Source of the DNA: Gammaproteobacteria bacterium
GTDB taxonomy: Bacteria > Pseudomonadota > Gammaproteobacteria > Xanthomonadales > Rhodanobacteraceae
Assembly (NCBI GenBank): GCA_021325195.1
Contig: JAJPHQ010000037.1
Coordinates: 62,001 to 126,000, forward strand
Direction of reading: 5' to 3'
Length of the DNA: 64,000 nucleotides
The notes below the pieces were generated by a model, which saw only the letters and a list, made by a program, of their open reading frames with translations, ran no database searches and was not told where the DNA came from. Numbering within the stretch: the stretch's first letter is position 1; each line of letters starts with the position of its first letter. The position numbers and the translations under genes are program-made. Positions 16,448 to 25,002 of the stretch are shown piece by piece.

Positions 16448-16474
16448 GAAAGGCCCGCCTCGAGCGGGCCTTTC
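16448..16474 (+). terminator. intrinsic terminator
   Basis: A perfect 11-bp GC-rich stem GAAAGGCCCGC / GCGGGCCTTTC with loop CTCGA, 14 bases after the stop of the SRPBCC protein. The A/T-rich ends of the stem (GAAA...TTTC) resemble a bidirectional terminator. Confidence 0.8.
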
Positions 16475-16566
16475 GCTGGATGGCCACTTGGGCGGCAGCA
16501 CGGCGCATGCGCGTGTCGCGGGCACGCCTGCTAAAGTTCACGCACGATGACGCGCGCAATCCGGCG

Positions 16567-17508
16567 ATGATCGAAACCGAACGCCTGTGCAAACGCTACG
16601 GCGCCATCGACGCCGTCGCGGACCTCGATCTCAGGGTCGCGCCGGGACAGGTGCTCGCGCTGCTGGGCCCCAACGGGGCGGGCAAGACCACCACGATGCG
16701 GATGATCGCCGGGTTCCTGCTGCCCAGTTCCGGTTCGGCGCGCGTATGCGGACACGACGTGGTGCGCGAGCCGATGGCGGCGCGGCGCGCGCTCGGCTAC
16801 CTTCCGGAAGGTGCGCCGAGTTACGACGAGCTGTCGGTGGCGGAGTTCCTTGCCTTCGCCGCGCGCGTGCGCGGACTGGGCGGCGTCGCGGGCTCGCGGC
16901 GGATGGACGAGATGATCGAGCGGTTGCAACTGCAGCCGGTGCTGGCGCAGACCATCGAGACGCTGTCCAAGGGCTACCGCCGGCGGGTGTGTCTGGCGCA
17001 GGCGCTGCTGCACGACCCGCCCGCGCTGATCCTGGACGAACCGACCGACGGCCTCGATCCCAACCAGCAGCGCGAGGTGCACGCGCTGATCCGGGGCATG
17101 GCGCGCGACCGCGCGATCATCGTCTCGACCCACGCGCTGGACGAAGTGCGCGCGGTGTGCAACCGCGTCGCGATCCTTGCGGGCGGGCGGCTGCGTGCGC
17201 AGGGCAGTCCCGCGGAACTGGAACGGCAGTCGCGCTACCACCATGCGGTCAGCTTCCGCGCGCCCGCCAGTGCGCTGGCGCGCGAGATGCTCGCGCGCAT
17301 GCCCGAGGTCGATGCAGTCGAGGTCGATCCGGTGGATGCGCGTGTCACCGTGTTTCCGCGCGAGGGCAGGGACATCTTCGGCGCGGTGGTACGGCTGCTG
17401 GAAGAACAGCACGTGCGCATCGACGAGCTGCAACTGGAGCGTGGACGGCTCGAGGACGTGTTCCGGCGCGTCACCGAGGAGGCGGCCGACCTGCCGCGCG
17501 CGGCATGA
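16567..17508 (+). CDS. ABC transporter ATP-binding protein, GldA-like
   Basis: A 313-residue ATPase of the ABC-2 export type. Walker A is LLGPNGAGKTTT (about residues 32-43), the signature is LSKGYRRRV, Walker B is ALILDEPTDGLDP and the switch His is in IVSTHALDEV. A C-terminal extension of about 90 residues, as in GldA/YxlF-type subunits, follows. I begin at the ATG at 16567; the frame is open upstream but the protein starts naturally with IETERLCKRYG. The permease and GldG-like genes follow in the same direction, giving a complete Gld-type module of unknown substrate. In non-gliding proteobacteria such modules are widespread and not tied to motility. Confidence 0.92.
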   Translation: MIETERLCKRYGAIDAVADLDLRVAPGQVLALLGPNGAGKTTTMRMIAGFLLPSSGSARVCGHDVVREPMAARRALGYLPEGAPSYDELSVAEFLAFAARVRGLGGVAGSRRMDEMIERLQLQPVLAQTIETLSKGYRRRVCLAQALLHDPPALILDEPTDGLDPNQQREVHALIRGMARDRAIIVSTHALDEVRAVCNRVAILAGGRLRAQGSPAELERQSRYHHAVSFRAPASALAREMLARMPEVDAVEVDPVDARVTVFPREGRDIFGAVVRLLEEQHVRIDELQLERGRLEDVFRRVTEEAADLPRAA

Positions 17509-17642
17509 GGCCGGAACGGCGGTCCGCGGGTGGATGCGAATGAACGCGAATCGGGCCGGGACAAGGCAAGCGGATCCGCGGGCATTCGCGCCTGGGTGCG
17601 GACCGCATGTCCGCGTTCGCCAGCACGCATCATGGTGACGGC

Positions 17643-18416
17643 ATGCCGAGTGCAGCATTGAAGCCGGCGGCGGAATGGCACGGACGTCCGTTCCTTGGCG
17701 TGTTTCTGCGCGAGCTGCACGGTTTCCTGGTCGCGCCGGTGGCGTGGCTGTTCACGGTGATCTTCCTGGTCTTTGCCGGCGCGCTGACGTTTTATCTGGG
17801 CGGCTGGCTGGAACGCGGACAGGCCGATCTGGAGCCGTTCTTCGCGTTCCATCCGTGGCTGTACCTGGTGCTGGTGCCGGCGCTGGCGATGCGGCTGTGG
17901 GCGGAGGAACGCCGCAGCGGCACGCTGGAACTGCTGCTGACGCTGCCGATCCGGCCCTGGCAGGCGGTGCTGGCCAAGTTCCTGGCGGCGTGGATTTACA
18001 TCGGCGGCGCGCTGGCGCTGACCTTCCCGATGTGGCTGACGGTCAACTATCTCGGCAACCCGGACAATGGCGTGATCCTCGCCGGTTACATCGGCAGCTT
18101 CCTGCTGGCCGGTGCCTTCCTCGCGATCAGCGCGTGCCTGTCCGCGTTCACCCGCAGCCAGGTGATCGCGTTCATTCTCGCGGTGACGGCGTGCTTCCTG
18201 TTGCTGCTCGCGGGCCATCCGCTGGTGCAGGGGCCGCTGCTGGCGCTGGGTTCCGCGCGCGTGGCCGACGCGCTGGGCGAGCTGAGCCTGCTCTCGCACT
18301 TCGGCGCGATCTCGCGCGGCGTGCTGGATTTCGGCGATCTCGCGTATTTCCTGCTGACGATCGCGTTCTGGCTGGCCGCCAACGTGATGGTGCTCGATGC
18401 GCGGCGGGGCGGCTGA
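17643..18416 (+). CDS. ABC-2 type permease, GldF-like
   Basis: A 257-residue membrane protein with six hydrophobic segments. The pattern FLRELHGFLVAPVAWLFTVI at the N-terminus and MRLWAEERRSGTLELLLTLP in the first cytoplasmic part is typical of GldF/NosY-like ABC-2 permeases. I prefer the ATG at 17643; a frame-consistent ATG at 17607 would add 12 residues and neither has a strong ribosome site. The stop is one base before the ATG of the GldG-like gene, so the two are coupled. Confidence 0.87.
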   Translation: MPSAALKPAAEWHGRPFLGVFLRELHGFLVAPVAWLFTVIFLVFAGALTFYLGGWLERGQADLEPFFAFHPWLYLVLVPALAMRLWAEERRSGTLELLLTLPIRPWQAVLAKFLAAWIYIGGALALTFPMWLTVNYLGNPDNGVILAGYIGSFLLAGAFLAISACLSAFTRSQVIAFILAVTACFLLLLAGHPLVQGPLLALGSARVADALGELSLLSHFGAISRGVLDFGDLAYFLLTIAFWLAANVMVLDARRGG

Positions 18417-18417
18417 A

Positions 18418-20235
18418 ATGCGTGCCCGGGGCCGCTTCCCGTTGTGGCTGGGGCTGCCGGCGCTGGCGGCCGCCTACGTGCTGCTGGTGCTGGGCAGCTC
18501 GGCGTGGCTGAAGGGGCGGCGCGTCGACCTGACCCAGGACCAGCTCTACACCCTGTCGCCCGGCACCCGCCGCATCCTCGACGGCCTGAAACAGCCGCTG
18601 GACCTGACCCTGTATTTTTCCGACCGTGCCAGCCGTTCGCTGCCGCAACTGCGCGCCTACCACCAGCGCGTGGTGGACATGCTCGACGAAATGGCGCGCG
18701 ACGCGCATGGACGGATCCATCTGTCGCAAGTCGATCCGCTGGCGTTTTCCGAAGACGAGGACCGCGCCACCGCCGCCGGCCTGACGCCCGTGCGCGGCGA
18801 GGGCAACGGCGAGGCGATCTTCTTCGGACTGGCCGGGCGCAACCCGGCCGACGGCCGCACCGCGTCGATCCCGTTCTTCCTGCCGGCCAAGGAACCGTTC
18901 CTCGAATACGACCTCGCCAAGCTGATCCACGATCTCGACATCGCGCACAAGCCGCGCGTCGCGATCTTCAGCGAACTGCCGATCTGGGGTGGCGCAGATG
19001 CGTCCGGCCAGGACCAGCCGCCGTGGACGGTGCTGCAGCAGTTGCGCCAGTTGTTCGACGTGCAGCGGCTGGATGCGTCGTCGCTGGCGAAGATCGATGG
19101 CGGCATCGACGTGCTGGTGCTGATCCAGCCGCGCGCTCTTTCCGACGCCGACGTGCACGCGATCGACCGTTACGTGCAGGCGGGCGGACGCCTGCTGGCG
19201 TTCGTCGATCCGGACTCCGAAGTCGATGGCGGACTGTCTTCGGATCTGCCGAAACTTTTCCGTGCCTGGGGCATCGCGTTCGATCCGGGCCGGGTGCTGC
19301 TCGACCGTGCGCGTGCGTTGACGGTGCAATCGCCGCTGACCGGCACGCCGGTGCGGCATCCGGCCGTGCTGGGGCTGTCCGACGGCGAACTCAACCGGCA
19401 CGACCCGGTGACCGCCGCGCTCAGCGTGATCGACGTTTCCACCGCGGGTTACTTCGGGCTGCTGCCCGACACCGCGACCCGGCTGGAACCGCTGATCCAG
19501 AGCACCACCGAGGCGATGTCGGTGTCCGCGGACACGGTGCGCAACACGGCGGACCCGTCATCGCTGTACGAAGGTTACAAGCCCGATGGCGAACACTACG
19601 CGATCGCGGTGCGCGTGCTCGGCAAGCTCGGCAGCGCGTTTCCCGGTGAGGCGGGGGCGGACGGGGCACATCCGGCGCGGGACGCGCAGGTGCTGCTGGT
19701 GGCCGACACCGATCTCCTGTCGGACCGCCTGTGGGTGCAGGCCACGCCTTCGCTCGACCAGACCCTGATGAGTCCGTTCGCCAACAACGGCGACTTCTTC
19801 GTCAACGCGATCGACGATCTGTCCGGGCCGTCCGACCTGATCGCGATCCGCGGCCGCGCGGTGGCCGAGCGGCGCTTCACCCGCGTGGACGCCATGCGCC
19901 GCAGCGCCGACGAGAAGTTCAAGGCCAAGCAGCTCGAATTGCAGGCCGAACTGGCCGACACCGAGCAGCGGCTGGCCGCGCTGAGGAACGCCGTGCACGG
20001 ACAGGCGCGCAGCGCGGCGCAGAAGGCCGCGCTGGAGCAGTTCACGCAGCGCAAGCTCGCGATCCGCGGCGAGCTGCGCGCGGTGCAGCGTCAGCTCGAT
20101 GCCGACATCGAACACCTGTCGATGCAGTTGAAGTTCCTCGACATCCTGGCGATGCCGATCCTGCTCACGCTGATCGCGCTGCTCTACGGCGGCGTGCGCC
20201 TTCGCCGTCGGCGCACCCGGCAGGGCTGGCGGTGA
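18418..20235 (+). CDS. GldG-like ABC auxiliary protein
   Basis: A 605-residue protein with an N-terminal membrane anchor (about residues 7-27), a large periplasmic region and a C-terminal transmembrane segment before a basic tail (about 575-600, FLDILAMPILLTLIALLYGG). VDLTQDQLYTLSPGTRRIL and LDLTLYFSDRASRSLPQLRA match the ABC-type uncharacterised transport (GldG) family, and the middle part has the DUF4350-like glutamine-amidotransferase-like region (DVLVLIQPRALSDADVHAID). A coiled-coil stretch (about 505-560) precedes the last segment. It completes the Gld-type module with the two genes upstream. Confidence 0.88.
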   Translation: MRARGRFPLWLGLPALAAAYVLLVLGSSAWLKGRRVDLTQDQLYTLSPGTRRILDGLKQPLDLTLYFSDRASRSLPQLRAYHQRVVDMLDEMARDAHGRIHLSQVDPLAFSEDEDRATAAGLTPVRGEGNGEAIFFGLAGRNPADGRTASIPFFLPAKEPFLEYDLAKLIHDLDIAHKPRVAIFSELPIWGGADASGQDQPPWTVLQQLRQLFDVQRLDASSLAKIDGGIDVLVLIQPRALSDADVHAIDRYVQAGGRLLAFVDPDSEVDGGLSSDLPKLFRAWGIAFDPGRVLLDRARALTVQSPLTGTPVRHPAVLGLSDGELNRHDPVTAALSVIDVSTAGYFGLLPDTATRLEPLIQSTTEAMSVSADTVRNTADPSSLYEGYKPDGEHYAIAVRVLGKLGSAFPGEAGADGAHPARDAQVLLVADTDLLSDRLWVQATPSLDQTLMSPFANNGDFFVNAIDDLSGPSDLIAIRGRAVAERRFTRVDAMRRSADEKFKAKQLELQAELADTEQRLAALRNAVHGQARSAAQKAALEQFTQRKLAIRGELRAVQRQLDADIEHLSMQLKFLDILAMPILLTLIALLYGGVRLRRRRTRQGWR

Positions 20236-20279
20236 GTGGCGGCGTGCGGGAGGGGATGATCCGCTGACCGGCCGTCGCG

Positions 20280-20660
20280 GTGGCCGTTTTCGGCGCCGGC
20301 GCGGTGGTGACGGGCGCGCTGGGCGCGCACGCCTTGCGTGGTGCATTGCCGCCCGCATCGCTGGAAACATGGAACACCGCCGTGCGGTTCCAGTTCTGGC
20401 ACGTGCTGGCCCTCGCGCTCGCGGCCGTGATGCATGCGAGGCTACCCGGGAAGGGCGGGCAGCACGACCGCATTCCGATCTTCGCGCTCAGGACGGGCGC
20501 AACAGCGTTCACCCTGGGAATCGTGCTGTTCTGCGGTAGCCTGTATGCACTGGCGCTGCACGCGCCGCACGCCGTCGGGCTCGTGACTCCATTAGGCGGC
20601 GCCTGTCTCATCGTCGGCTGGATCGCGCTGGGCGTCGCGCTGTTTCATCGGAAGGGGTGA
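20280..20660 (+). CDS. DUF423 family membrane protein
   Basis: A 126-residue DUF423 protein (YwdK/YgdD-like) with four hydrophobic segments. The family signature is GALGAHALRG near residues 12-21, followed by TWNTAVRFQFWHVLALALAA. The reading frame is closed by a stop at 20265, so a GTG at 20280 is the only reasonable start; it leaves the first helix somewhat short compared with relatives. There is no obvious ribosome site. Function is unknown for the family. Confidence 0.78.
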   Translation: MAVFGAGAVVTGALGAHALRGALPPASLETWNTAVRFQFWHVLALALAAVMHARLPGKGGQHDRIPIFALRTGATAFTLGIVLFCGSLYALALHAPHAVGLVTPLGGACLIVGWIALGVALFHRKG

Positions 20661-20669
20661 GGAAAAACC

Positions 20670-21356
20670 ATGGTGAATCCGGTCATTCCGCGCGGTTTCG
20701 ATTTCGGCGTCGCGCACGCGCATCTCTCGAAACGCGACAAGAAGCTCGCGAAATGGATGCAGCGCATCGGTCCGATCGAGCGCGATTTCACGGTGAGGTT
20801 CGATCCGGTCGATGCGCTGGCGCGCGCGATCCTGTACCAGCAGTTGTCGGGCAAGGCCGCCGCGACCATCGTGGGGCGGATCGAGAAGCTAATGCCGCGC
20901 GCGGGAAAGATCACCGCGAAGGGCATCGACGCCGCCAGCGACGAGGCGCTGCGCGCGGCCGGCGCCTCGCGCAACAAGATCGCCGCGTTGCGCGACCTCG
21001 CGGCCAAGTCGCGCGAAGGAATCGTACCCACGCCCGCGCAGCTCGCGCGGATGCCCGACCAGGACCTGATCGATCACCTGACCCAGGTACGCGGCATCGG
21101 CCGCTGGACCGTCGAGATGCTGCTGATGTTCCGGCTGGGCCGTCCCGACGTGTTGCCGGTGCACGACCTCGGCATCCGCAAGGGCGCGCAGATCGTGCAC
21201 CGATTCGATGACCTGCCCGCACCTCTGGCGTTGCAGGAATTCGGCGAACGCTGGGTGCCGTTCCGGACGCTGGCGAGCTTCTACCTCTGGAAAATCGTCG
21301 AGGCCGCGAACCCGCCCAAGAACGATGCGAAGACCGCTCGGCGTTCACAGGATTGA
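20670..21356 (+). CDS. DNA-3-methyladenine glycosylase II-like (AlkA family)
   Basis: A 228-residue HhH-GPD base-excision glycosylase. The substrate-side motif is ARAILYQQLSGKAAATI, the helix-hairpin-helix reads LTQVRGIGRWTVEMLLMF and the catalytic Asp is in LPVHDLGIRKGAQ. These proteins remove alkylated bases such as 3-methyladenine. AGGAAA lies upstream of the ATG. It is shorter than E. coli AlkA, lacking the N-terminal domain, like many proteobacterial relatives. Confidence 0.93.
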   Translation: MVNPVIPRGFDFGVAHAHLSKRDKKLAKWMQRIGPIERDFTVRFDPVDALARAILYQQLSGKAAATIVGRIEKLMPRAGKITAKGIDAASDEALRAAGASRNKIAALRDLAAKSREGIVPTPAQLARMPDQDLIDHLTQVRGIGRWTVEMLLMFRLGRPDVLPVHDLGIRKGAQIVHRFDDLPAPLALQEFGERWVPFRTLASFYLWKIVEAANPPKNDAKTARRSQD

Positions 21357-21568
21357 TGGCGGGCTCTATCTCGAAACCCCTGTCACCGACCGTTTCCGAA
21401 CCCGGTGAGGCGACCGAATCACATTCCGACAAAATCGCCCCTAAAACCCCGTCGCCGCCCGCGAAAAGTTGAGGGAATTACCCGGCTCGTACGCATGGCG
21501 GCACTCATAACCCCGTCCACCAGATTGGTGAACAGATGGCATGATCGGGTCGCTCGTGCCGCAAACGC
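21357..21568. other. intergenic at start of an AT-richer segment
   Basis: This 212-bp gap follows the glycosylase stop. Base composition appears to fall here and stays lower than the neighbourhood up to about 22.6 kb. No gene or strong hairpin was recognised. Confidence 0.4.
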
Positions 21569-22015
21569 TCATGCTGTCAGGGCTTGTTTGGTATCCGGAA
21601 CGCGCGACAAGGCCCTGAGGATGAAGTACGGTCCGGTTACACGAGTCATGGCATCGTACTTTTGCAACGTGATGGTCTGCGAGTCGAAGCACATCCACTC
21701 GGGGTGCTTGAATTTCAATACGCCGGGCGCCGGTCCATCACGGTATCCCTTCGTCTTCAGCCATTGCTCGATGTTCGAGGCAGTCAGGCGGTCACTGGGG
21801 ATTTCGATGACTGCCGAGCAGGTGTTCCACCACTGCACTGCCATTCCGAACAGGCCGCCCAGGAACATGCTACGCGCCAGCGACCTGTCCGGCAGAAATG
21901 ACAAACCGACGGCAAGCGCACAGGCAATTCCGGCAAACCAGATCAGACGACGCGCATCTCGCAGCTGATGACCAATTCCCATCCTTCTTGCCGACACGCT
22001 TGCCTTCACGAACAT
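21569..22015 (-). CDS. small membrane protein, possible bacteriocin immunity or accessory
   Basis: A 148-residue protein with two adjacent hydrophobic segments (about residues 25-42 and 50-68, LIWFAGIACALAVGLSFL and MFLGGLFGMAVQWWNTCSAV) and a soluble C-terminal half. I use the ATG at 22015 with GAGG upstream; a GTG ten codons earlier is less likely. No domain is recognised. Codon use and base composition look less GC-rich than the flanking housekeeping genes. It is transcribed in the same direction as, and downstream of, the bacteriocin precursor and exporter. A role in self-protection is inference from position only. Confidence 0.6.
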   Translation of the reverse strand: MFVKASVSARRMGIGHQLRDARRLIWFAGIACALAVGLSFLPDRSLARSMFLGGLFGMAVQWWNTCSAVIEIPSDRLTASNIEQWLKTKGYRDGPAPGVLKFKHPEWMCFDSQTITLQKYDAMTRVTGPYFILRALSRVPDTKQALTA

Positions 22016-22124
22016 CACACGCCTCGCGTTGGGTTCAAGAAACACGCAACTTGAAATCCTTCACCATCGAAGCCCAGCGCCGGTGAATTGCAATCGCAGG
22101 ACTGAGTCTCAATTCTTGTCTCAT

Positions 22125-22514
22125 TTATTTGTGTCGGGAATTGCTTTTCATGGCGGTCTGCAAGGCAAGGGCAAAGAAATAACCTACAAACAGCATCGCT
22201 AACGTAATGATCAGGTTTGGCCAGAGCTGCAATCTGGCACGAACTAGGATTGCTATCTCCAGTGCAGCAATAGCGATGATTAGCACGGTTATCGAATACA
22301 TCACCTGTTCTTTGAGCCAGCCAGGTTTGTTCAAAAATATTCCAGCGATTGCGCCAGCTGCGATGAAGTACGAAATCCAAGTCGATCCTAAGTCCCCCCC
22401 GGCTAAATCAATATCCGAACCAGAAAGACTGGCGCAGAATTTGAAAACTAGCCACCCACAGCCAAAGACCATGGCGACAAGGACGCGATCAGTGAAATCC
22501 TTTCGAGTAATCAT
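22125..22514 (-). CDS. four-helix membrane protein, candidate immunity protein
   Basis: A 129-residue protein with four predicted transmembrane helices (VLVAMVFGCGWLVFKFCASL, WISYFIAAGAIAGIFL, MYSITVLIIAIAALEIAIL and LIITLAMLFVGYFFALALQ) and short loops. It is immediately downstream of the bacteriocin precursor, separated by a strong hairpin. Small multi-helix membrane proteins next to class II precursors are commonly immunity proteins, so this is the better of two candidates. No sequence family is recognised. I start at the ATG at 22514; the frame is open back to 22571 but those codons would lie in the hairpin. Confidence 0.62.
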   Translation of the reverse strand: MITRKDFTDRVLVAMVFGCGWLVFKFCASLSGSDIDLAGGDLGSTWISYFIAAGAIAGIFLNKPGWLKEQVMYSITVLIIAIAALEIAILVRARLQLWPNLIITLAMLFVGYFFALALQTAMKSNSRHK

Positions 22515-22543
22515 TGATTTGCCCGTATTAGTTTGGGACGAAC

Positions 22544-22575
22544 ACGTATGCATGGGCTTGCGCCCATGCATACGT
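22544..22575. terminator. 14-bp perfect hairpin after the bacteriocin precursor
   Basis: ACGTATGCATGGGC-ttgc-GCCCATGCATACGT is a perfect 14-bp stem with a 4-nt loop, starting 8 bases after the precursor stop on the minus strand. There is no T-tract. It could attenuate transcription into the downstream membrane-protein gene or protect the 3' end of a short, abundant precursor mRNA. Confidence 0.65.
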
Positions 22576-22583
22576 TGTGGAGG

Positions 22584-22796
22584 TTAAAGCCCCAATTCGT
22601 TTGCGATGGCACTCCCGATGGCCCAGCCAACAGCCCAAGCAGCACCAGCCGCGGCTCCTACGGCACCGCCCATTGCCGCCCCCTCCACTGTACCGGTAGC
22701 TATCGCTCCCGCCAGTGCGCCAGCCCCTGTGCCCTGCTCGATAGCGTCCATACCTCCACCGACAGCTGAAATTTCACAAGACTGAAGTCGACGCAT
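22584..22796 (-). CDS. double-glycine leader bacteriocin (class IIb/microcin-like) precursor
   Basis: A 70-residue peptide. The leader MRRLQSCEISAVGGG ends in a glycine pair of the type cut by C39 peptidases; residues 13-15 are all Gly, so cleavage could be after 14 or 15. The mature part of about 55 residues is very Gly/Ala rich, with repeated GxxxG-like spacing (GAGALAGAIATGTVEG, GGAVGAAAGAAWAVGWAIG), as in pore-forming two-peptide bacteriocins and class II microcins. A strong AAGGAG lies eight bases before the ATG. The gene is 49 bp downstream of the cognate C39 ABC exporter. Only one precursor is visible, so it may act alone. Confidence 0.85.
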   Translation of the reverse strand: MRRLQSCEISAVGGGMDAIEQGTGAGALAGAIATGTVEGAAMGGAVGAAAGAAWAVGWAIGSAIANELGL

Positions 22797-22845
22797 AACG
22801 CTCTCTCCTTTTCAGGCCGAGAATACAAAGCCGTCCCGGCTTCGG

Positions 22846-25002
22846 CTACCCCGCCACCTCCACTTCGCGTGGATGGGTGGTCGGAATGGGTTGCACCGCA
22901 CCGTTGGCGATCAGCAGTGCGCGTTGCGCACTGGCGATGGTTTCGGGGCGGTGGGCGATCACGATGCGGGTGATCTGCATGCGGTTCACGGCGGCGTTGA
23001 CCTGCCGCTCGCGTTCGATGTCGAGGTGGCTGGTGGCTTCGTCCAGCACCAGCAATGCCGGTTTGCGGTAGAGGGCACGGGCCAGCAGCAGGCACTGTTT
23101 CTGGCCGCCGGACAGTGCCGAGCCCATGTCGCCGACCAAACTCTGGTAGCCCATCGGCATCGCCATGATGTCGTCGTGGATCGCCGCCAGCCGTGCCGCG
23201 ACCTCGAGCTTCAGCGGCGATGTTTCTGGATCGAAAAACGCGATGTTGTCGGCGATCGAGCCTGCGAACAGTTGGTCGTCCTGCATCACGGCGCCGACCT
23301 GGCTGCGGTAGCGGGCTAGTCCCAGCCGGCGGATATCGATGCCGCCGTAGAGAACCTCGCCTTCCTGCGGCTCCAGCAGGCCCAGGATGATCTTGGCGAG
23401 CGTGGTCTTGCCGCAGCCGGATGGGCCAATCAGCGCGACGGATTCGCCGGCCGGAATCGTGAGCGAGCAATCCTTCAGAATCCAGGGCTCGCCTTCGGCA
23501 TAACGGAAACTCACGTTGCACACTTCGATGGATGCTTCCGGCATCGGGCCGGACCATGCGGCGTCGACGTGTTTCCCCGGCGCGGTCAACGCAATGTCGG
23601 CCACGCGCTCGGCGTGCAGGCGCAGCATCCGGAATTCGATGCCCTTGTCGATCAGGCTGGCCGCGCGGATCACGAACTGGTCGGCGTAGGCCGCAAACGC
23701 CACCAGCATGCCGGCGGTGAAGGTGCCGTCGAGCACCAGCACCGCGGCCAGCCAGATCAGCGCGACTTTCTCGATGCCGAAGATGAACTGGTTGCCGGTC
23801 TGGAAGGCGATGTTGAGCCGCTGCATCGCGATGTTGCGGTTGACGGTCTCGACCACCGCATTGGTGTAGCGCGCACTGCGCGGCTGCTGCTGGTTGAAGA
23901 GTTTCAGGGTCTGTGCGCCGCGGATGGCCTCCAGCAGTTCGGTTTGCTGGCGTGCCGAGTACACGATCTGGTCTTCCTGCGCACGCCGCAGCGGCTGGTA
24001 GGTGAACCAGCGCAGGATGGCGTACAGCACGAACGCCGCCAGCACGATCAGGGTCAGCTTGATGCTGTAGAGCGCCAGCACCACCAGTGTCAGGCTGGCC
24101 ATGATCCCGTCCAGGATCGCGGCGACGAAGCCGGTGGTGAGGGTCTGCTGGATGGTCTGCATCGAACCGAAGCGCGACACCACGTCGCCCACGTGGCGTT
24201 TCTCGTACCAGTCCAGCGGCAGCTTCAAAAGGTGCGAGAACACGTTGCTGATCCACTGCACGTTAAGCATCGCGCCCAGCCACGTGATGGTCCATGCGCG
24301 CACCGCCGAAATCGCGGCCTGGAACAGCGCCACCAGCAGGAACCCGATGCCGAGCAGCATCAACAGGCTCTTGTCCGCCGAGATCAGCACCTGATCCAGT
24401 ACCCACTGCAGATAGAACGGCCCGACCAGCGCGAACACTTCCAGCGCGAGCGCCAGCACGAAGATTTGCACCAATGCGCCGGGCAGGCCGCGCACCTTGC
24501 CGGTGAGCGTACGCAACGAAATCGACTGGCGCGCCTTGACCGGTTTGAAATCCACCCCGGGCGTGCATTCCAGCGCCACGCCGGTGAAGTGTTTGGAAAT
24601 CTCCGCGTTCGTGAGTTTCAGCACGCCTCGCGCGGGATCGTGGATCACGGCGCCGCGCGCATTGGCCTGCTCCAGCACCACGAAGTGGTTCAAGTCCCAA
24701 TGCAGGATGCACGGGGTTTTCAATGCCGGCAGCTCTTCCAGTTCCAGCCGGAGCGGGCGGGTTTCGAAGCCGAGCCTGGCCGCCATCTCCATCACCCGCG
24801 CGAGGTTGGCGCCTTTGAGTGAAGTCGAGTGCCGGCGCCGCAGCGAGGGCAGATCGACGTCGTGGCCGTGATAGCGCGCGATCATTGCCAGGCTCGCCAA
24901 CCCGCATTCGGCCGCCTCGGTCTGCAGGATCACCGGCAGCTTGCGCCGCCAGCCCCATTGCAGGCCGTCGAACGGATTGGACGTTGCGATGCCCTCGCTC
25001 AT
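22846..25002 (-). CDS. C39 peptidase-containing ABC exporter (bacteriocin secretion)
   Basis: A 718-residue CvaB-type transporter that cuts double-glycine leaders and exports the peptide. The N-terminal C39 domain has the catalytic Cys33 in TEAAECGLASLAM, His106 in LHWDLNHFVVLE and Asp122 in HDPARG. The membrane domain (about 170-430) has six helices. The ATPase domain has Walker A GPSGCGKTT, signature SALSGGQKQ and Walker B ALLVLDEATSHLD. The ATG at 25002 overlaps the stop of the HlyD-like gene by 4 nt. It is intact, and the peptidase residues are all present, so processing of the neighbouring precursor is expected. Confidence 0.95.
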   Translation of the reverse strand: MSEGIATSNPFDGLQWGWRRKLPVILQTEAAECGLASLAMIARYHGHDVDLPSLRRRHSTSLKGANLARVMEMAARLGFETRPLRLELEELPALKTPCILHWDLNHFVVLEQANARGAVIHDPARGVLKLTNAEISKHFTGVALECTPGVDFKPVKARQSISLRTLTGKVRGLPGALVQIFVLALALEVFALVGPFYLQWVLDQVLISADKSLLMLLGIGFLLVALFQAAISAVRAWTITWLGAMLNVQWISNVFSHLLKLPLDWYEKRHVGDVVSRFGSMQTIQQTLTTGFVAAILDGIMASLTLVVLALYSIKLTLIVLAAFVLYAILRWFTYQPLRRAQEDQIVYSARQQTELLEAIRGAQTLKLFNQQQPRSARYTNAVVETVNRNIAMQRLNIAFQTGNQFIFGIEKVALIWLAAVLVLDGTFTAGMLVAFAAYADQFVIRAASLIDKGIEFRMLRLHAERVADIALTAPGKHVDAAWSGPMPEASIEVCNVSFRYAEGEPWILKDCSLTIPAGESVALIGPSGCGKTTLAKIILGLLEPQEGEVLYGGIDIRRLGLARYRSQVGAVMQDDQLFAGSIADNIAFFDPETSPLKLEVAARLAAIHDDIMAMPMGYQSLVGDMGSALSGGQKQCLLLARALYRKPALLVLDEATSHLDIERERQVNAAVNRMQITRIVIAHRPETIASAQRALLIANGAVQPIPTTHPREVEVAG

